Shown here: one piece after another, positions 12,722 to 23,062 of the stretch
Layout: each line of letters opens with the position of its first letter
How positions within the stretch are numbered: position 1 is the first letter of the stretch
Source of the DNA: Thermomucor indicae-seudaticae
Lineage: Eukaryota; Mucoromycota; Mucoromycetes; Mucorales; Lichtheimiaceae
Assembly (NCBI GenBank): GCA_000787465.1
Contig: JSYX01000143.1
Coordinates: 1-55,872 of the forward strand
Direction of reading: 5' to 3'
DNA: 55,872 nucleotides
Notes under the pieces: generated by a model
Database searches by the model: none
Told to the model about the DNA's origin: nothing
What the model saw: only the letters and a program-made list of their open reading frames with translations
Made by a program: the position numbers and the translations under genes

Positions 12722-15238
12722 ATGGTACGATTTGATCTCGCGTTGATCAAAAGAAAAGGACCATTTTTAACGTACTCGCACATTGCAAATAGCCTAACGA
12801 GTCATATACACGATCATTCAAGCCAACATTGTCAAGCAAAGGTACGAACATGGAGAGGGAGAGGGGCAACGCAGATTGATTCAGCTGCACAAATCGCTTT
12901 AAAAGATGCAATCTTGGAACCCGACATTTACGATGCTGTGATGTTGCCTTATCTTCAGCAAGGCGGCAAGCCGGTGGACGCGGTAGGACTTTTAGCAGAG
13001 TCGTACGCGGGAGTACCATCCATGATAAACGCCGCAGCCGACTGTGCCAGCCAAATGGGTCTGGATCCGCAAACGATACTGCTGGATACCATCAAACGGG
13101 AATTGATAACGCATTTCGATCCACGCCGGGTGGACGAAGCCTTGGCGGGAAAAGAGGTCTGTCTCGATCCGGAAACTTTCTGCAGGATTAACTGAACTTT
13201 TTATTATCAGATCCCGTGGTTGCAGAAGCTTATTGGCGACGCACAATGGCGCAAACTTATATACGATTTGCTGAAACAGCATCCTCGTTGCGAGTTCTTG
13301 AATCAGGCTGTTTTGGTAAAAGAAAAAAAGACAACTGGAGCACAGCGGAGGAGGAGGATGTTAACAGATGCGCTCAAGGAAATATCGCGTGCCGGCTATC
13401 AAAACGAGGTGGCTAGCCTCCGTACAGCTTCAACATACGTCGAGATCTACAGCTGCATCCTTAACGATGCGTTGACGCACATGATGGAGAAGGACGATAT
13501 GGGGTTGCAAGACGAGCTGTCTAGCTTCGTAGTAAGTAGTTACTGACCTATTGAGAATTCGAATGCGCACCCACACTGGCTATAGCGAGTGTGCTGTGAA
13601 CAAGAAGGAACCTACTTGTACGCACAAGCTCTGATCGGGAAACTCTATCAAGATTTCAATGCTGCAGCGTTCGCAAGACTGTCAAAGGAGCTGGAACGTG
13701 CAGCGATCGCAAAGGGCCAGTAAGTAGTATCTGTCAGATACAGCCAAGTTTTCAGTTACGAATTCTTCTTTTGACGTAGACAAACATTTGTTTCCCTCCT
13801 AAAAGCGTTTACAAACGGTGCACCACCGGCCTTGATGGAAGCCATGGAAGCTATTGGCGGAGCCCGACCCGTCAGACTCGGCGATATAGTGCAGGTTGAG
13901 GATGATGGATAACAATGTTTTCTGTACATGTTCAGCTTACCAAAAAGGTTAGTTATATAAGCTTTATTCGTCTGCGTCGCCGCCGCCTGTTCATCACATC
14001 TGCGACTTTGACTTTATCGGTGGGTTCCTTTTTTTCCCGTGGCGACCAGGCTCTATATGTATAATAATGCGGATTGTTCTTTATAGAGAATCTGCTTCGT
14101 GCGATCTATGTGCCTGGAGGTACAGGCGCTAACTGGAAAGAAGAGACGGTCGACCAAGCAATTTTTATTATTGCATATGCTACGTCCTTTAACAGTACTG
14201 AACCTGACGAGGTATGTATGGGACTCTCAGCAGAATCTCTAAATCGTTGTAGGAAAGCTGACATGGGCTGTTACTGTTAGTCACAAAATCGGATAAAGGA
14301 TACTTGCGATGTGCTGAAGGACTTGTATAAGTCACTACCACAAACGTCAGGTGTTGATCTTACTGGTGCCATTGGGAGTATCCTTACAGCGATCAGGTAG
14401 GAAAAAAAGGATCTCTAATAGGCGTATGTATCTACCTATTTGCTAAGACATTGGATCTACCAGGACTCCTGTGGCATCTTTAGCAGTTTTACTTTGGATC
14501 GAATACCTATCTATTGAGACGCCGTACTATGAGACATTCTACCGCTCCGCCGACGTTCCCTTGCCCCATCTTCTTCTCGATGAAATTGCGCACTTGCGAC
14601 CAATACAGCGGCCAATGGTCTTTCGGGTGATTAAACGATGTCTCAAGCATAAATATCAGAATTTCGCTCCAGAGATCTTGGTAAATTGAATATGTAGTCC
14701 CAGAGATAATGGACACTGATGAACTGGTTTATAACAGGCTAAGCTACAACAACGATGGGTTGAACGCTTGCTTTACCTGGTTCAAGTCCATTACACTATT
14801 CCGGTATTGGATTTCGTTAAGACTTTGACGCAAGACGGCGAAATGGACAAGAGTTTGCCGATCTACTTTCTGACAAAGGTATGTCCTGTTAGATACAGTA
14901 GGGAGGGGGGAAGCTTTGGAAGTGACCATTCTGTTTGTTTAGCTGGTACGGATGGCGCGACCTCCATATACAGTGGCTTTCATTGAACACGTACTAGCTA
15001 TTATTGAGCCAATCGAAGATATGCGATACATGGTTAGAGACCTTGATGCAGCTATCAGGGAGTTTATCCGTAAGTTGACTTTTGAAAAAGAGGGGGGAAA
15101 GTGTTCCATTTCGTTAACCCGCAAGTCTTGGCAGAAAACGCATTTGTTTCTTACCAACCATTGACAGACGAACTGTGTAACAAGCTCAAGACCATGGATC
15201 AACCGAGACGTCGATATAGCTTGCAACATTGTAAATAG
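12722..15238 (+). CDS. NELFCD: Negative elongation factor subunit NELF-C/D (TH1 family)
   Basis: In animals NELF-C/D bridges NELF-A and NELF-B/E and holds RNA polymerase II in the promoter-proximal pause. The match to TH1 extends over the whole length. LEPDIYDAVMLPYLQQGGKP and a following LLAESYAGVPSMINAAAD are near the start. ITHFDPRRVDEALAG and WLQKLIGDAQWRKLIYDL come next, then SLRTASTYVEIYSCIL, YLYAQALIG, SPPPVHHICDFDFIENLLRA, AIFIIAYATSF, VASLAVLLWIEYLSIE and a C-terminal part with IEPIEDMRYMVRDLDAAI, all in family order. About ten short introns are needed; one (about 13.89-13.95 kb, 67 nt) restores the PPPV motif exactly. The N-terminal exon before residue DSAAQ is poorly supported, so the ATG at 12722 is provisional. 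The stop is TAG at 15236-15238. The acidic N-terminus known from animals is not evident. Confidence 0.88.
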
Positions 15239-15251
15239 TCTAGTAATAACT

Positions 15252-15590
15252 TCATATGGAGATGTAAACCAGAGAGAGAACGATTATATGGCAAATGAAC
15301 AGTAACGATGACGGTCTTTGGCTGTGGATGAGCTTAACGGTTTCATGTAGATATTTAATATTCTTTTGAGACAGAGACAGCAATGTCTCAGAGTCAGCCA
15401 GGATGGGCTGCTGTATATCGTGCTGTGTTTCGTTGACATCGGGTGACGGTGACCAGTAAGTATGTCCGTACCCATAAATCAAGGCATTCCCATCGCTTCA
15501 AGTCCTCTGCAAACCCAAGAACCGCCTGCTCATTAGAGGCCTTCCTTCCTTGCCGCGTGGGCAGGCCGCCGCAAAAGGTGCGGCATTATC
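15252..15590 (-). CDS. Possible 3' exons of an unrecognised gene
   Basis: A 61-nt GT-AG intron (about 15418-15478) joins two phase-compatible open frames on the minus strand. The upstream part reads GGLPTRQGRKASNEQAVLGF then AEDLKRWECLDLW. The downstream part reads QPILADSETLLSLSQKNIKY and ends in a hydrophobic stretch (LLFICHIIVLSLVYISI) that could be a membrane anchor. It stops at 15252, just after the convergent NELF-C/D stop. Candidate 5' exons between 15.6 and 16.4 kb could not be connected. No family is recognised and it may be a chance or decayed gene. Confidence 0.3.
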
Positions 15591-17199
15591 CACCTCGGGA
15601 ATTTCCAAAGCTCTATCGATGACGTATATTAAGACAAGATTACTAGATCGCGGTTGAATATTCGTGGGGACTCGTCAATCTGGAAGCCCAGGTTGCACGA
15701 TCCAGCAACGTAAAACCTGTCGCTCATATGCGCCATGTTTAGCGCAGAATTGGCTTGCGGTTAGTGCGAATATCCGATCAACGAAGAGCAGTATCATATG
15801 GTCATTACTATGACAAGGACAGCCAGAAGAATAACCGAAGAGTCTCTTGCCTGGCAATTCTCGTAGTCAATGGGTGTCTGCTGTAAGTCGAGTTTGTCAC
15901 TAGAGGAAACTTAACAGCGTATCGACTGCTGTCTAGCGGTATCCAACCTCGTTGCTTACCAATACCTGTCCATGGTGAGCATAGGATGTGGCAACACAAA
16001 TGATGCATGGAGGCAATATCCGACGATCAAACATGATACCATGCATGCATATATTATACATAGCGTGTATAATATTGATTCAGTTGAATCGTGAGGTAAG
16101 GAAAAGTTATCGTTGGTTCTCGCGTGACCTTTCATCAAGGCAAGGAACAGGAACAGAAAGAATTGTTTGGGGTACAGACTGATGCACGGAGATTTGTCGC
16201 TAAGGCCAATGGGCGCACAATTAGAGAAGAGGCACCGGACTTGCAATATCGACAAGCTACTTGTACGGTGCACGAGGATCGGAAGGGTCTTTGTCCAATC
16301 AGAGCAGTGCCTGTAGTAGCGAGCAGATGCTCGAGGAAACGTTTGAGTGACAGCATAGTACATCTCGTGCTTGTGTGGTATTAGTATGATGCGGCGGCAT
16401 CCTGTTTCCGAACACGACAGCAACTCGGGTTATTCCGCTCAATGGTGAGCTCCCAGGTCGTTTCGAGATGCATTATAAACTCTTCCGAGGGCCATGGAAA
16501 AGGACGGCCATCGATTTTGTCTAGCGATAAATCACATTCTGGAGACGATAAAGTAGGCTCCCGTGCAGATGTTTACACTTGTTAGATAACGGAAAGCAAT
16601 TTCCCTGTTGAGCGAGAAAGCCGATAAGTGAAACGCATACAAAACAAGATCGCCTGTTCCTTTAATTGGCGTTACCGAAGGGGTCCCCAAAGAGAGAGAG
16701 AGAGAAGCGGTAAACGAAAAGGTTTAAGTTGAAGTTACACTGTGATATGAAAGAAGGTTTACAAAAGTGCAGGGCCGTCAACAGGAAATCATGCAAGAAG
16801 CAGCTTCTTCTCTGCGACAACTAAACAACAGTGTGTATATCCTTTATTTATCCCAGTACTCTCTCTCTCAAGTCCCCTTGGCATATGATCACCAAATATT
16901 TCCCTTGATAAGAGCTCCTGTGCCCTTTGATTACAAGCATCTGGGAAGGGGAAACAGCACTCGCGCTTTGGCTGTGGATTGCTCGTTCTCTCTCGATTGG
17001 ACTCCGCCCAAAGATAGCAGAGAGAGGGAAGGGGCGTGCGCGCTTTGTACTCGGATGTTGCATCTTTCAGTATTAAGCTTCGTATATTTTTCCCAGAGCG
17101 GGACCGGCACGCCACCCGCCTTTTCTTTTCCTTTTCTTCCCTGTTTGTTACTCTTTTTCCTTGTTCCTGCGAGATCGTCCTACTTTCATCTCGGGACTT
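15591..17199. other. Intergenic region upstream of the kinase gene
   Basis: No gene could be supported here. Long open frames exist on both strands (minus 15956-16423, plus 16767-17354), but their composition is not protein-like and they match no family. The part nearest the kinase is rich in CT/AG tracts, typical of fungal promoters and 5' UTRs. Upstream exons of the unassigned minus gene at 15.3-15.6 kb may also lie here. Confidence 0.35.
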
Positions 17200-19055
17200 A
17201 TGCCTCACCGTCAACAATTGCAAACACCTTCCACAACCCCGACGAGCTCTTGCTCAAAGGGCCGTTCCTGTTCCTCTGTCCCGTCACAAAAGTCAGTCAA
17301 ACAGAAGGACCTACCGCCTTCCCCAGCTTCCCCACAGCGCCGTTCACCTGTTAACAACAATAAGCCAAAGGCTTCTTCGAATGGAACCAAAGCTGCGCCC
17401 GCCAAAAAGGTTCCGTTTTTTTCCATTTCTATCTGCACTTTATCTGTTATTAATCCCTGTCCAATAGGCACCTTGGAGGAGTCCAGGCAAATGGCAAATG
17501 CCGGATATCATTCAAGAAACTTGGAAACAGCGTCAACAGCAACAGCAACAACAAAAAGAAGCAGCAGCAGCAGCGGCTAATCAAACTCAAAAGTCATCTC
17601 CTCGTGCTCGCGGAGACGACAAACAACAAGCCAAGGTAAAGAAAGAACAGAACAATGGGCCCCTCCGTTTATTGTGATGATTGATTATATCTTTGTTATT
17701 GGCATCAGCGCCCCTGGATTCCAGTAGGCAAATCGCCATCCATCATTCCTCTTCCTCCACCACAACGCGTTATCAACAACACATATATCCACGATAAGAT
17801 CAAGAAGAAGACGGACAAGCAGCAGAAGCGTCACCCAGAGTTTGAGGCCAAGGTCCGCAAAGTGTTGCCACGTTCCAAGATCATGGACTTCAATCCCCAC
17901 GTGCATTATATGGCGATGGCAAGGATAGGCAGCGGGTAAGGTTTTTTTGTTTACGTGCACAAGCCCGCCTCCTCGCTCATGAGTCCATATGCAGAGCCAA
18001 TGGTGCAGTTGTGCGTGCGACGAAATACAAAGGACCCGCCAACAAGAGTCAGGTGGCCATCAAACGCTGCCTTATTGAAGATCACGACACAAATCATCAT
18101 GCCTATGTCCTTCGTGAACTCCGAATCATGGGCTGCTTTAACCACCCTAACCTGATCCAGCTCAAAGAAGCCGGGATGTGGGGCGATGATCTCTGGATGG
18201 CCATGGAACTGATGCAGTGCTCGGTCTTTAACTTGCTCTTTAACACAACCTGTGGTCTCTCTGAGGCGTTCACAGTCCGCATCGCAAAGGAGGCAAGCAT
18301 GTGCTTTTGTTTATTTATTTATCATGAGAAAAAGAACTCACATTCCTCTCTCTCTCTCTCTATTAGTGTTTGGAAGGGCTTATCTATTTGCATTCCAAAA
18401 ATTATATGCACAGAGACGTAAAGTGTGAGAATATTTTGCTTGGCCGAGACGGTCAAGTAAAACTAGGTAAACAAGTCGGTCAGCCCAACTCTAATCACGG
18501 GAACTAATGCACAATCAGCCGACTTTGGTCTTGCTAGCCCACTCAACAAAACAAATAAGGCTCGTTTGGGTACAGCCAAGGTAACGAAATGATTCCATTA
18601 GTCCTGATGGCAACTGTTGCTAAGAGAGCGGATGGCGTAGTGGATGGCACCCGAAGTGATTGCTGAAGAACCCTACACCGAAAACGTGGACGTCTGGTCC
18701 CTTGCGATCACCATGATTGAAATGATGGATCGCGTTCCTCCTCTTTATCACCTTGACGACAACAGAATGATTTTCAGCGAGATCTTGTATGGTCGTCCGC
18801 CTACATTCTCTTTCACCGTGCCTTCTCGTGGCATGAACGATCTTGTTAAATGGATGCTTGAGCCCGATGGTGAAAAGAGACCCTATCCTCGTGATGTCCG
18901 ATCCGTAAGTCTTCTTTCTGGTGGCAGTCAGTATTACTTTGCTAACCTAGTTAATACAGCGAATTAAGCAAATGGTCCTTGGTGGTCAGTTGCAATGCGC
19001 CAAGCAATCTGAACTGGCTGCCCGCGTACAGGAAGTGTTCCCCCACGGGCTCTAA
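17200..19055 (+). CDS. STE20/PAK-like serine/threonine protein kinase
   Basis: A full kinase domain is assembled from several short exons. The glycine loop is [12 protein letters not shown], the ATP lysine lies in QVAIKRC, and the alpha-C glutamate is in VLRELRIMG. The catalytic loop is [12 protein letters not shown], the DFG motif is DFGLA, and the activation segment [17 protein letters not shown] resembles the GTxxWMAPE signature of the STE group. [20 protein letters not shown] follows. The roughly 180-residue N-terminus is basic, Ser/Pro/Gln-rich with a polyQ/polyA run, and has no visible CRIB or PH domain. The ATG at 17200 starts [16 protein letters not shown]. The C-terminus ends shortly after the kinase fold (VQEVFPHGL). 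The gene converges on the AzgA gene with only 244 bp between stops. Substrates cannot be inferred; the subfamily assignment is by activation-loop resemblance. Confidence 0.85.
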
Positions 19056-19299
19056 CCAACCCCAACACGCACACACAAAAGCCCCCCTTTTCTGTATATA
19101 TGCAAGTGTTTTCTCCCGCCCATTACTGTTGTACATATTTGAACGGTGTACGAGTTCAAATCTTTATATCTGTTACCCACACCAAAGGAAATGTACCATA
19201 AGAAGAAAAAGAATGCCCAAGTTTGGTCTATCTGATATATAAATTACATATTTATGGCTATCAAAAAGTATTAACATTGATGAAAGATGGGGAGCGGGC

Positions 19300-21397
19300 T
19301 TAAGGACCGTAGAACTCGGATTTCTCGATGGATCCTCGCGAGTATTGCTGATGGATTGCGACGTCGGTTGCAGACACGGTGTCGTGCAGACTGGCAGCCG
19401 GAGCACCCGCGACCACGACGTCTGGGCCAGCCGCGTCCTTCTCGTCCTCCTCTGTTGATTCATCAAAGTCGTATTCGTCCTCGTACCAATCAAACGGCCG
19501 ACCATGAGCCTTGGCCCACAGATAGCGCATCCAGACTGGCGCGAAGGAGCGGCTAAAGACGGCGGACCACCAGTTTTCGCGCATGGTATAGTCAGGGTGT
19601 ACTCGTCCAAAGGTCGCCTTGTCCAGCAAGAAGATGAACCCGTTAATGACAATGTAACCGACGATGCCGCCAATCATGCCGTAAGCGATCGAGTAAGTGA
19701 ATGGCATGACTGTGAAAGTGATGAAGGCTGGGATGGCGTCGCCCGGGTAGTCCCAGTTGATGTTGCGCACACTCGAGGCCATCATGGATCCGACGACGAT
19801 CAGGGCCGGACCTGTTGCCCACGGCGGGAAACTGGCAAAGATGGGCGAAAAGAAGATGGAGATGAAGAAGCCGAATGCGACCGTCAAGGCCGTGATACCG
19901 GTGCGTCCGCCCTCGGCGATACCGGCACCGGACTCGACAAAGGCTGTGCAGGGCGAGCTGCCGAAACAGGCACCGACAATGATGCTGGTTGCGTCGGCCA
20001 TGAAGGCAAAGGTCGAGTGCTCAAAGTCGCCTGACTTGTCTGTGAATCCACCGTAACGCGCCATCGAGTACATTGTACCCGTTGTGTCGAGAATATCGAC
20101 GTACTATCATACACCGTGTCAGTGATCATCCATGGTATCAAACAGATAAGAGAGCTTACCAAGAACGTAATCAAGGCAATCCAGATCTCACGGGATGATA
20201 GATCAAACTTGAATTTACCAAGAACACTTTAAATGTGAACGAGTTTAGTGGCAACACTGCGTTTCCCCGGATTACTATCTACTCACGTGTTGATGGGATG
20301 GATCGTGACGACCTTCTTAAAGTAATCAAACATCATATTGCCAGAGTCGGTGTAGGGGAAATAAGTGACGTAGCTGACACGAGGCCATGAAGTGATAGAA
20401 ATGAAGATGATGCCGATCAGGATGGCGCCACGGACTCGGAACATGGTCAGGATAGTCATGATGAGCAAGCCCAAGATACCCATCCAGAGTGTGGGTGATT
20501 CCATTGTATGGCCAGTGCATGCTCCAGTGGTGGGGTCCTTGTACTGACTCGGACAACCACCTAGAAAGGCCGGGGGGTTAGCATCTACAAAAGAGGGGCC
20601 ATTTGCAACAAAACTTCTTACCAAGCGTGACCAGCGTTGCACTATCAGCACCGACAAGACCGATACCAGCGGACGACTGCAGGCCGATAAAACAGAGGTA
20701 CAAGCCAATACCGACACCCATGGCGACCTTGATACTCATTGGGATAATACGCGCTAACCATTGTCGAATGCCCAGAATCGAGAGGATCAAAAAGATAACA
20801 CCCTCAATGAGGACAGCGGCCACTGCGGTTTCGTAAGGTACTTTGCCGGAACCGTGATAACCCACGACGGTATACGCAAAATAAGCATTCAGGCCCATAC
20901 TGTGTGAAAGGAAAAAGATCAGATCATTTTTTCGATGGGCCCATGTGTGTAATTTTTTTTGGTTACCCAGGAGCCAAACCCAGAGGAAGATTAGCAGCAA
21001 CACCAATAAGAACAGATGCAATCATGGACATGATGGCGGTCGCGATAATCATGTCCAACTTGACCTGAAAAACGCAAGCGCTGTAATCCGGGTTATTGTC
21101 GCAGGTTGGGTCGGATTCGGTGGGTGTGCAAACACAAGGTCCGCCACTTTCGCTGATAATTGTGGCGTTGACCGAGATAATATAAGCCTGTTATGGATGG
21201 TTCGTATATGAGCAGAACTTTTTGTGCAGGCTGCATGCATTTGTTACCATGGCAAAAAACGTCGTGGCACCAGCTCGAAGTTCAGTCAGGAATCGAGTGC
21301 CTTTCCGTTCACGGCGAGCACCCGAGTGTTCCAGTTGGAAGTATCGTCCGAAAGCCGAGCGGGCTACTCTGTCGTTGATTTTATCAGCCCAACTCAT
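19300..21397 (-). CDS. azgA: AzgA-type purine permease (NCS2 family)
   Basis: This is a plasma-membrane H+ symporter for adenine, guanine and hypoxanthine in characterised fungal and bacterial relatives. Diagnostic segments in order: RFLTELRAGATTFFAMAYII with SVNATI at the first helix; ANLPLGLAPGMGLNAYFAYT; the ALLIEG-like AVLIEGVIFLILSILGIRQ; IPMSIKVAMGVGIGLYLCFI; LYVDILDTTGTMYSMARYGG; and ACFGSSPCTAFVESGAGIAE with GGRTGITAL, the substrate-site region. Many hydrophobic helices (12-14 expected) follow. An extracellular-looking loop after helix 1 has several cysteines (CVCTPTESDPTCDN). The C-terminal tail is acidic (YEDEYDFDESTEEDEKD). At least five short introns are seen. The ATG is at 21395-21397 and the stop at 19300-19302. 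Confidence 0.93.
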
Positions 21398-23062
21398 GGT
21401 TCGTAGGAGGAATATTATACAAAAAGAGTGGGGGATCAACCCTCAACCAGCGGGTTCGTTTTTAAAGAAGAAAAAGAAGAACGACGAGAAGGAAAAGAAA
21501 AAAGCCCGGTGCCTGTGATCGCACAACAAAAAAAATTGAACAACAGGCTTCTTCCCCATTGATTAGGTCTTTGAACTTGCATGCTCCGACAGCACCAATA
21601 AACAATAGCTTATCTTTTTTCAAACTGGACCACATCCAACTGTTATCAACTCGCACAGAAGTTTTAAAGCTTATGGATTCATCTGCTTAAAATACCATCT
21701 ATTGCAATACAAATAAGATAGGGGTTGGAAATCTGCTTCAGAAAAAAGACTCTTATCCATCCTATATCGTGACGCTACCCAACAGAGAAAAAAATTTTTT
21801 GCTGTTTATCAGTGTTCTTCAGATAAGGTTGCATTACCTCCAATGTGGCCATTCTCTTCCCTTTTTGGGCACTTGACACAAGTACACATAAAAGAGATGC
21901 GCCTGATCTCTCTTTGCCTCGACTCTTATACCGCCTATTCTGAGGTTCGCTGAAAAAGAACGGACAGCTATCATACCGCACTAAAACAGACTTCAGTGTG
22001 CAGCGCACACGGTCATTGCTCTTTTTGGCTTGCGCTTGGATCACACTTTTCGCCATATACTCGGAGATACCAAAGTGATTTCCCATGGGGCCTGCGCCCA
22101 TTACTAAATCATTGGGCATTTCTTCCCTCAGTCACTTCCTTCCCTGTCTGATTTTGTGCCTTCACGGCGTACGTTTTGTGCTTTCTTGTATTTCTTAGCG
22201 TAATTTTCAATATACTAAAATGTCAGTCGTCTCGGCACCGCCAGAGGCTCCTCTCGGGTCAGGCGGTATATATAGCCCGCCGGGGCGTCCATACGCAGAA
22301 GCTGCATATTCAACCCTTTGAAGCTTTGAATAAGAAAGCATATAAAGAGAATGCACTTACCAGCCGTTATGAGAATCATCACTTGGAGCCTCCTCGTGGT
22401 CAGACCTTTGTTATGAACGCATTCGTTCAGTCAATTTCCACAAGATGTCTTAAGCAGCTTCTGGGTCCTTAAGCCCACTCCCCAACAGGACCTTCGTATC
22501 GCTTTCCATGTCCTTCCCCGCACGTTACAGCGAGGGCCCCACTTTCCGCAACCCCACATTTTGCAATACCCCGGCTTTCAGCAACAATTTTGAAGGAATG
22601 AAACCGTTGCTGAAAGCGGAGGCTCACTGTACATCGATATTGCTGTCAAGTCGAGCAAGCGTGTCGAGAGTGAGACCGACGCGGATCCGAGAGAGGCTCT
22701 ACGCCGCCCAAAGTGCGGCCACCGTTCATTGTGCTTCAGGTGGCCCACGATTATGTTTCCGCCCTTGTATTTTCTATGGTAATTCCGTGCCTAAGAGATT
22801 GATTATCTGTCACTCTCATATATTCTGGTTCCTTCTGTTATTGCGTTCGTTTCGCCAAGCATATAACGTGAAATGCGAAACTTTCACCAAGTTACTCTTG
22901 GCTTTTAACAGCGACGACAAGTGAGAACTTGTGTCCTTCCTGAAATGGATGCTGTGCATGTTTACCAAAGATACGATATTAAACCAACTCGAGCGTGGCG
23001 ATGTTATAGCGCATGAGTGTATTTTGTTCCAAGGAAAACAAGTATGGAGATCAATTGTAAGT
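21398..23062. other. Intergenic region with unassigned coding-like segments
   Basis: This stretch contains the AzgA promoter and the 3' flank of the PPPDE gene. Within it, the + strand at about 22.22-22.80 kb has consecutive open frames with protein-like composition: a short ATG ORF at 22220 (starts MSVVSAPPEAPLGSGG), then a segment with EPPRGQTFVMNAFVQ, and a third with SLYIDIAVKSSKRVESETDA. Splice phases do not join them cleanly, so this may be a decayed gene or one whose exons I cannot place. Confidence 0.3.

Noticed and set aside
16767..17354. 195-codon + ORF upstream of the kinase
   Set aside because: Low-complexity, Ser/Leu/Pro/Phe-rich reading of a pyrimidine-rich 5' region that overlaps the kinase start in another frame.
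18345..18362. CT repeat in a kinase intron (and AG repeat near 31.8 kb in CK2 alpha)
   Set aside because: Simple dinucleotide tracts inside introns, common in fungal genomes and without sign of a special role.
19504..20034. 176-codon + ORF antisense to AzgA
   Set aside because: Rich in Asp, Gly and Arg and devoid of hydrophobic core; it is the shadow of the AzgA coding frame.
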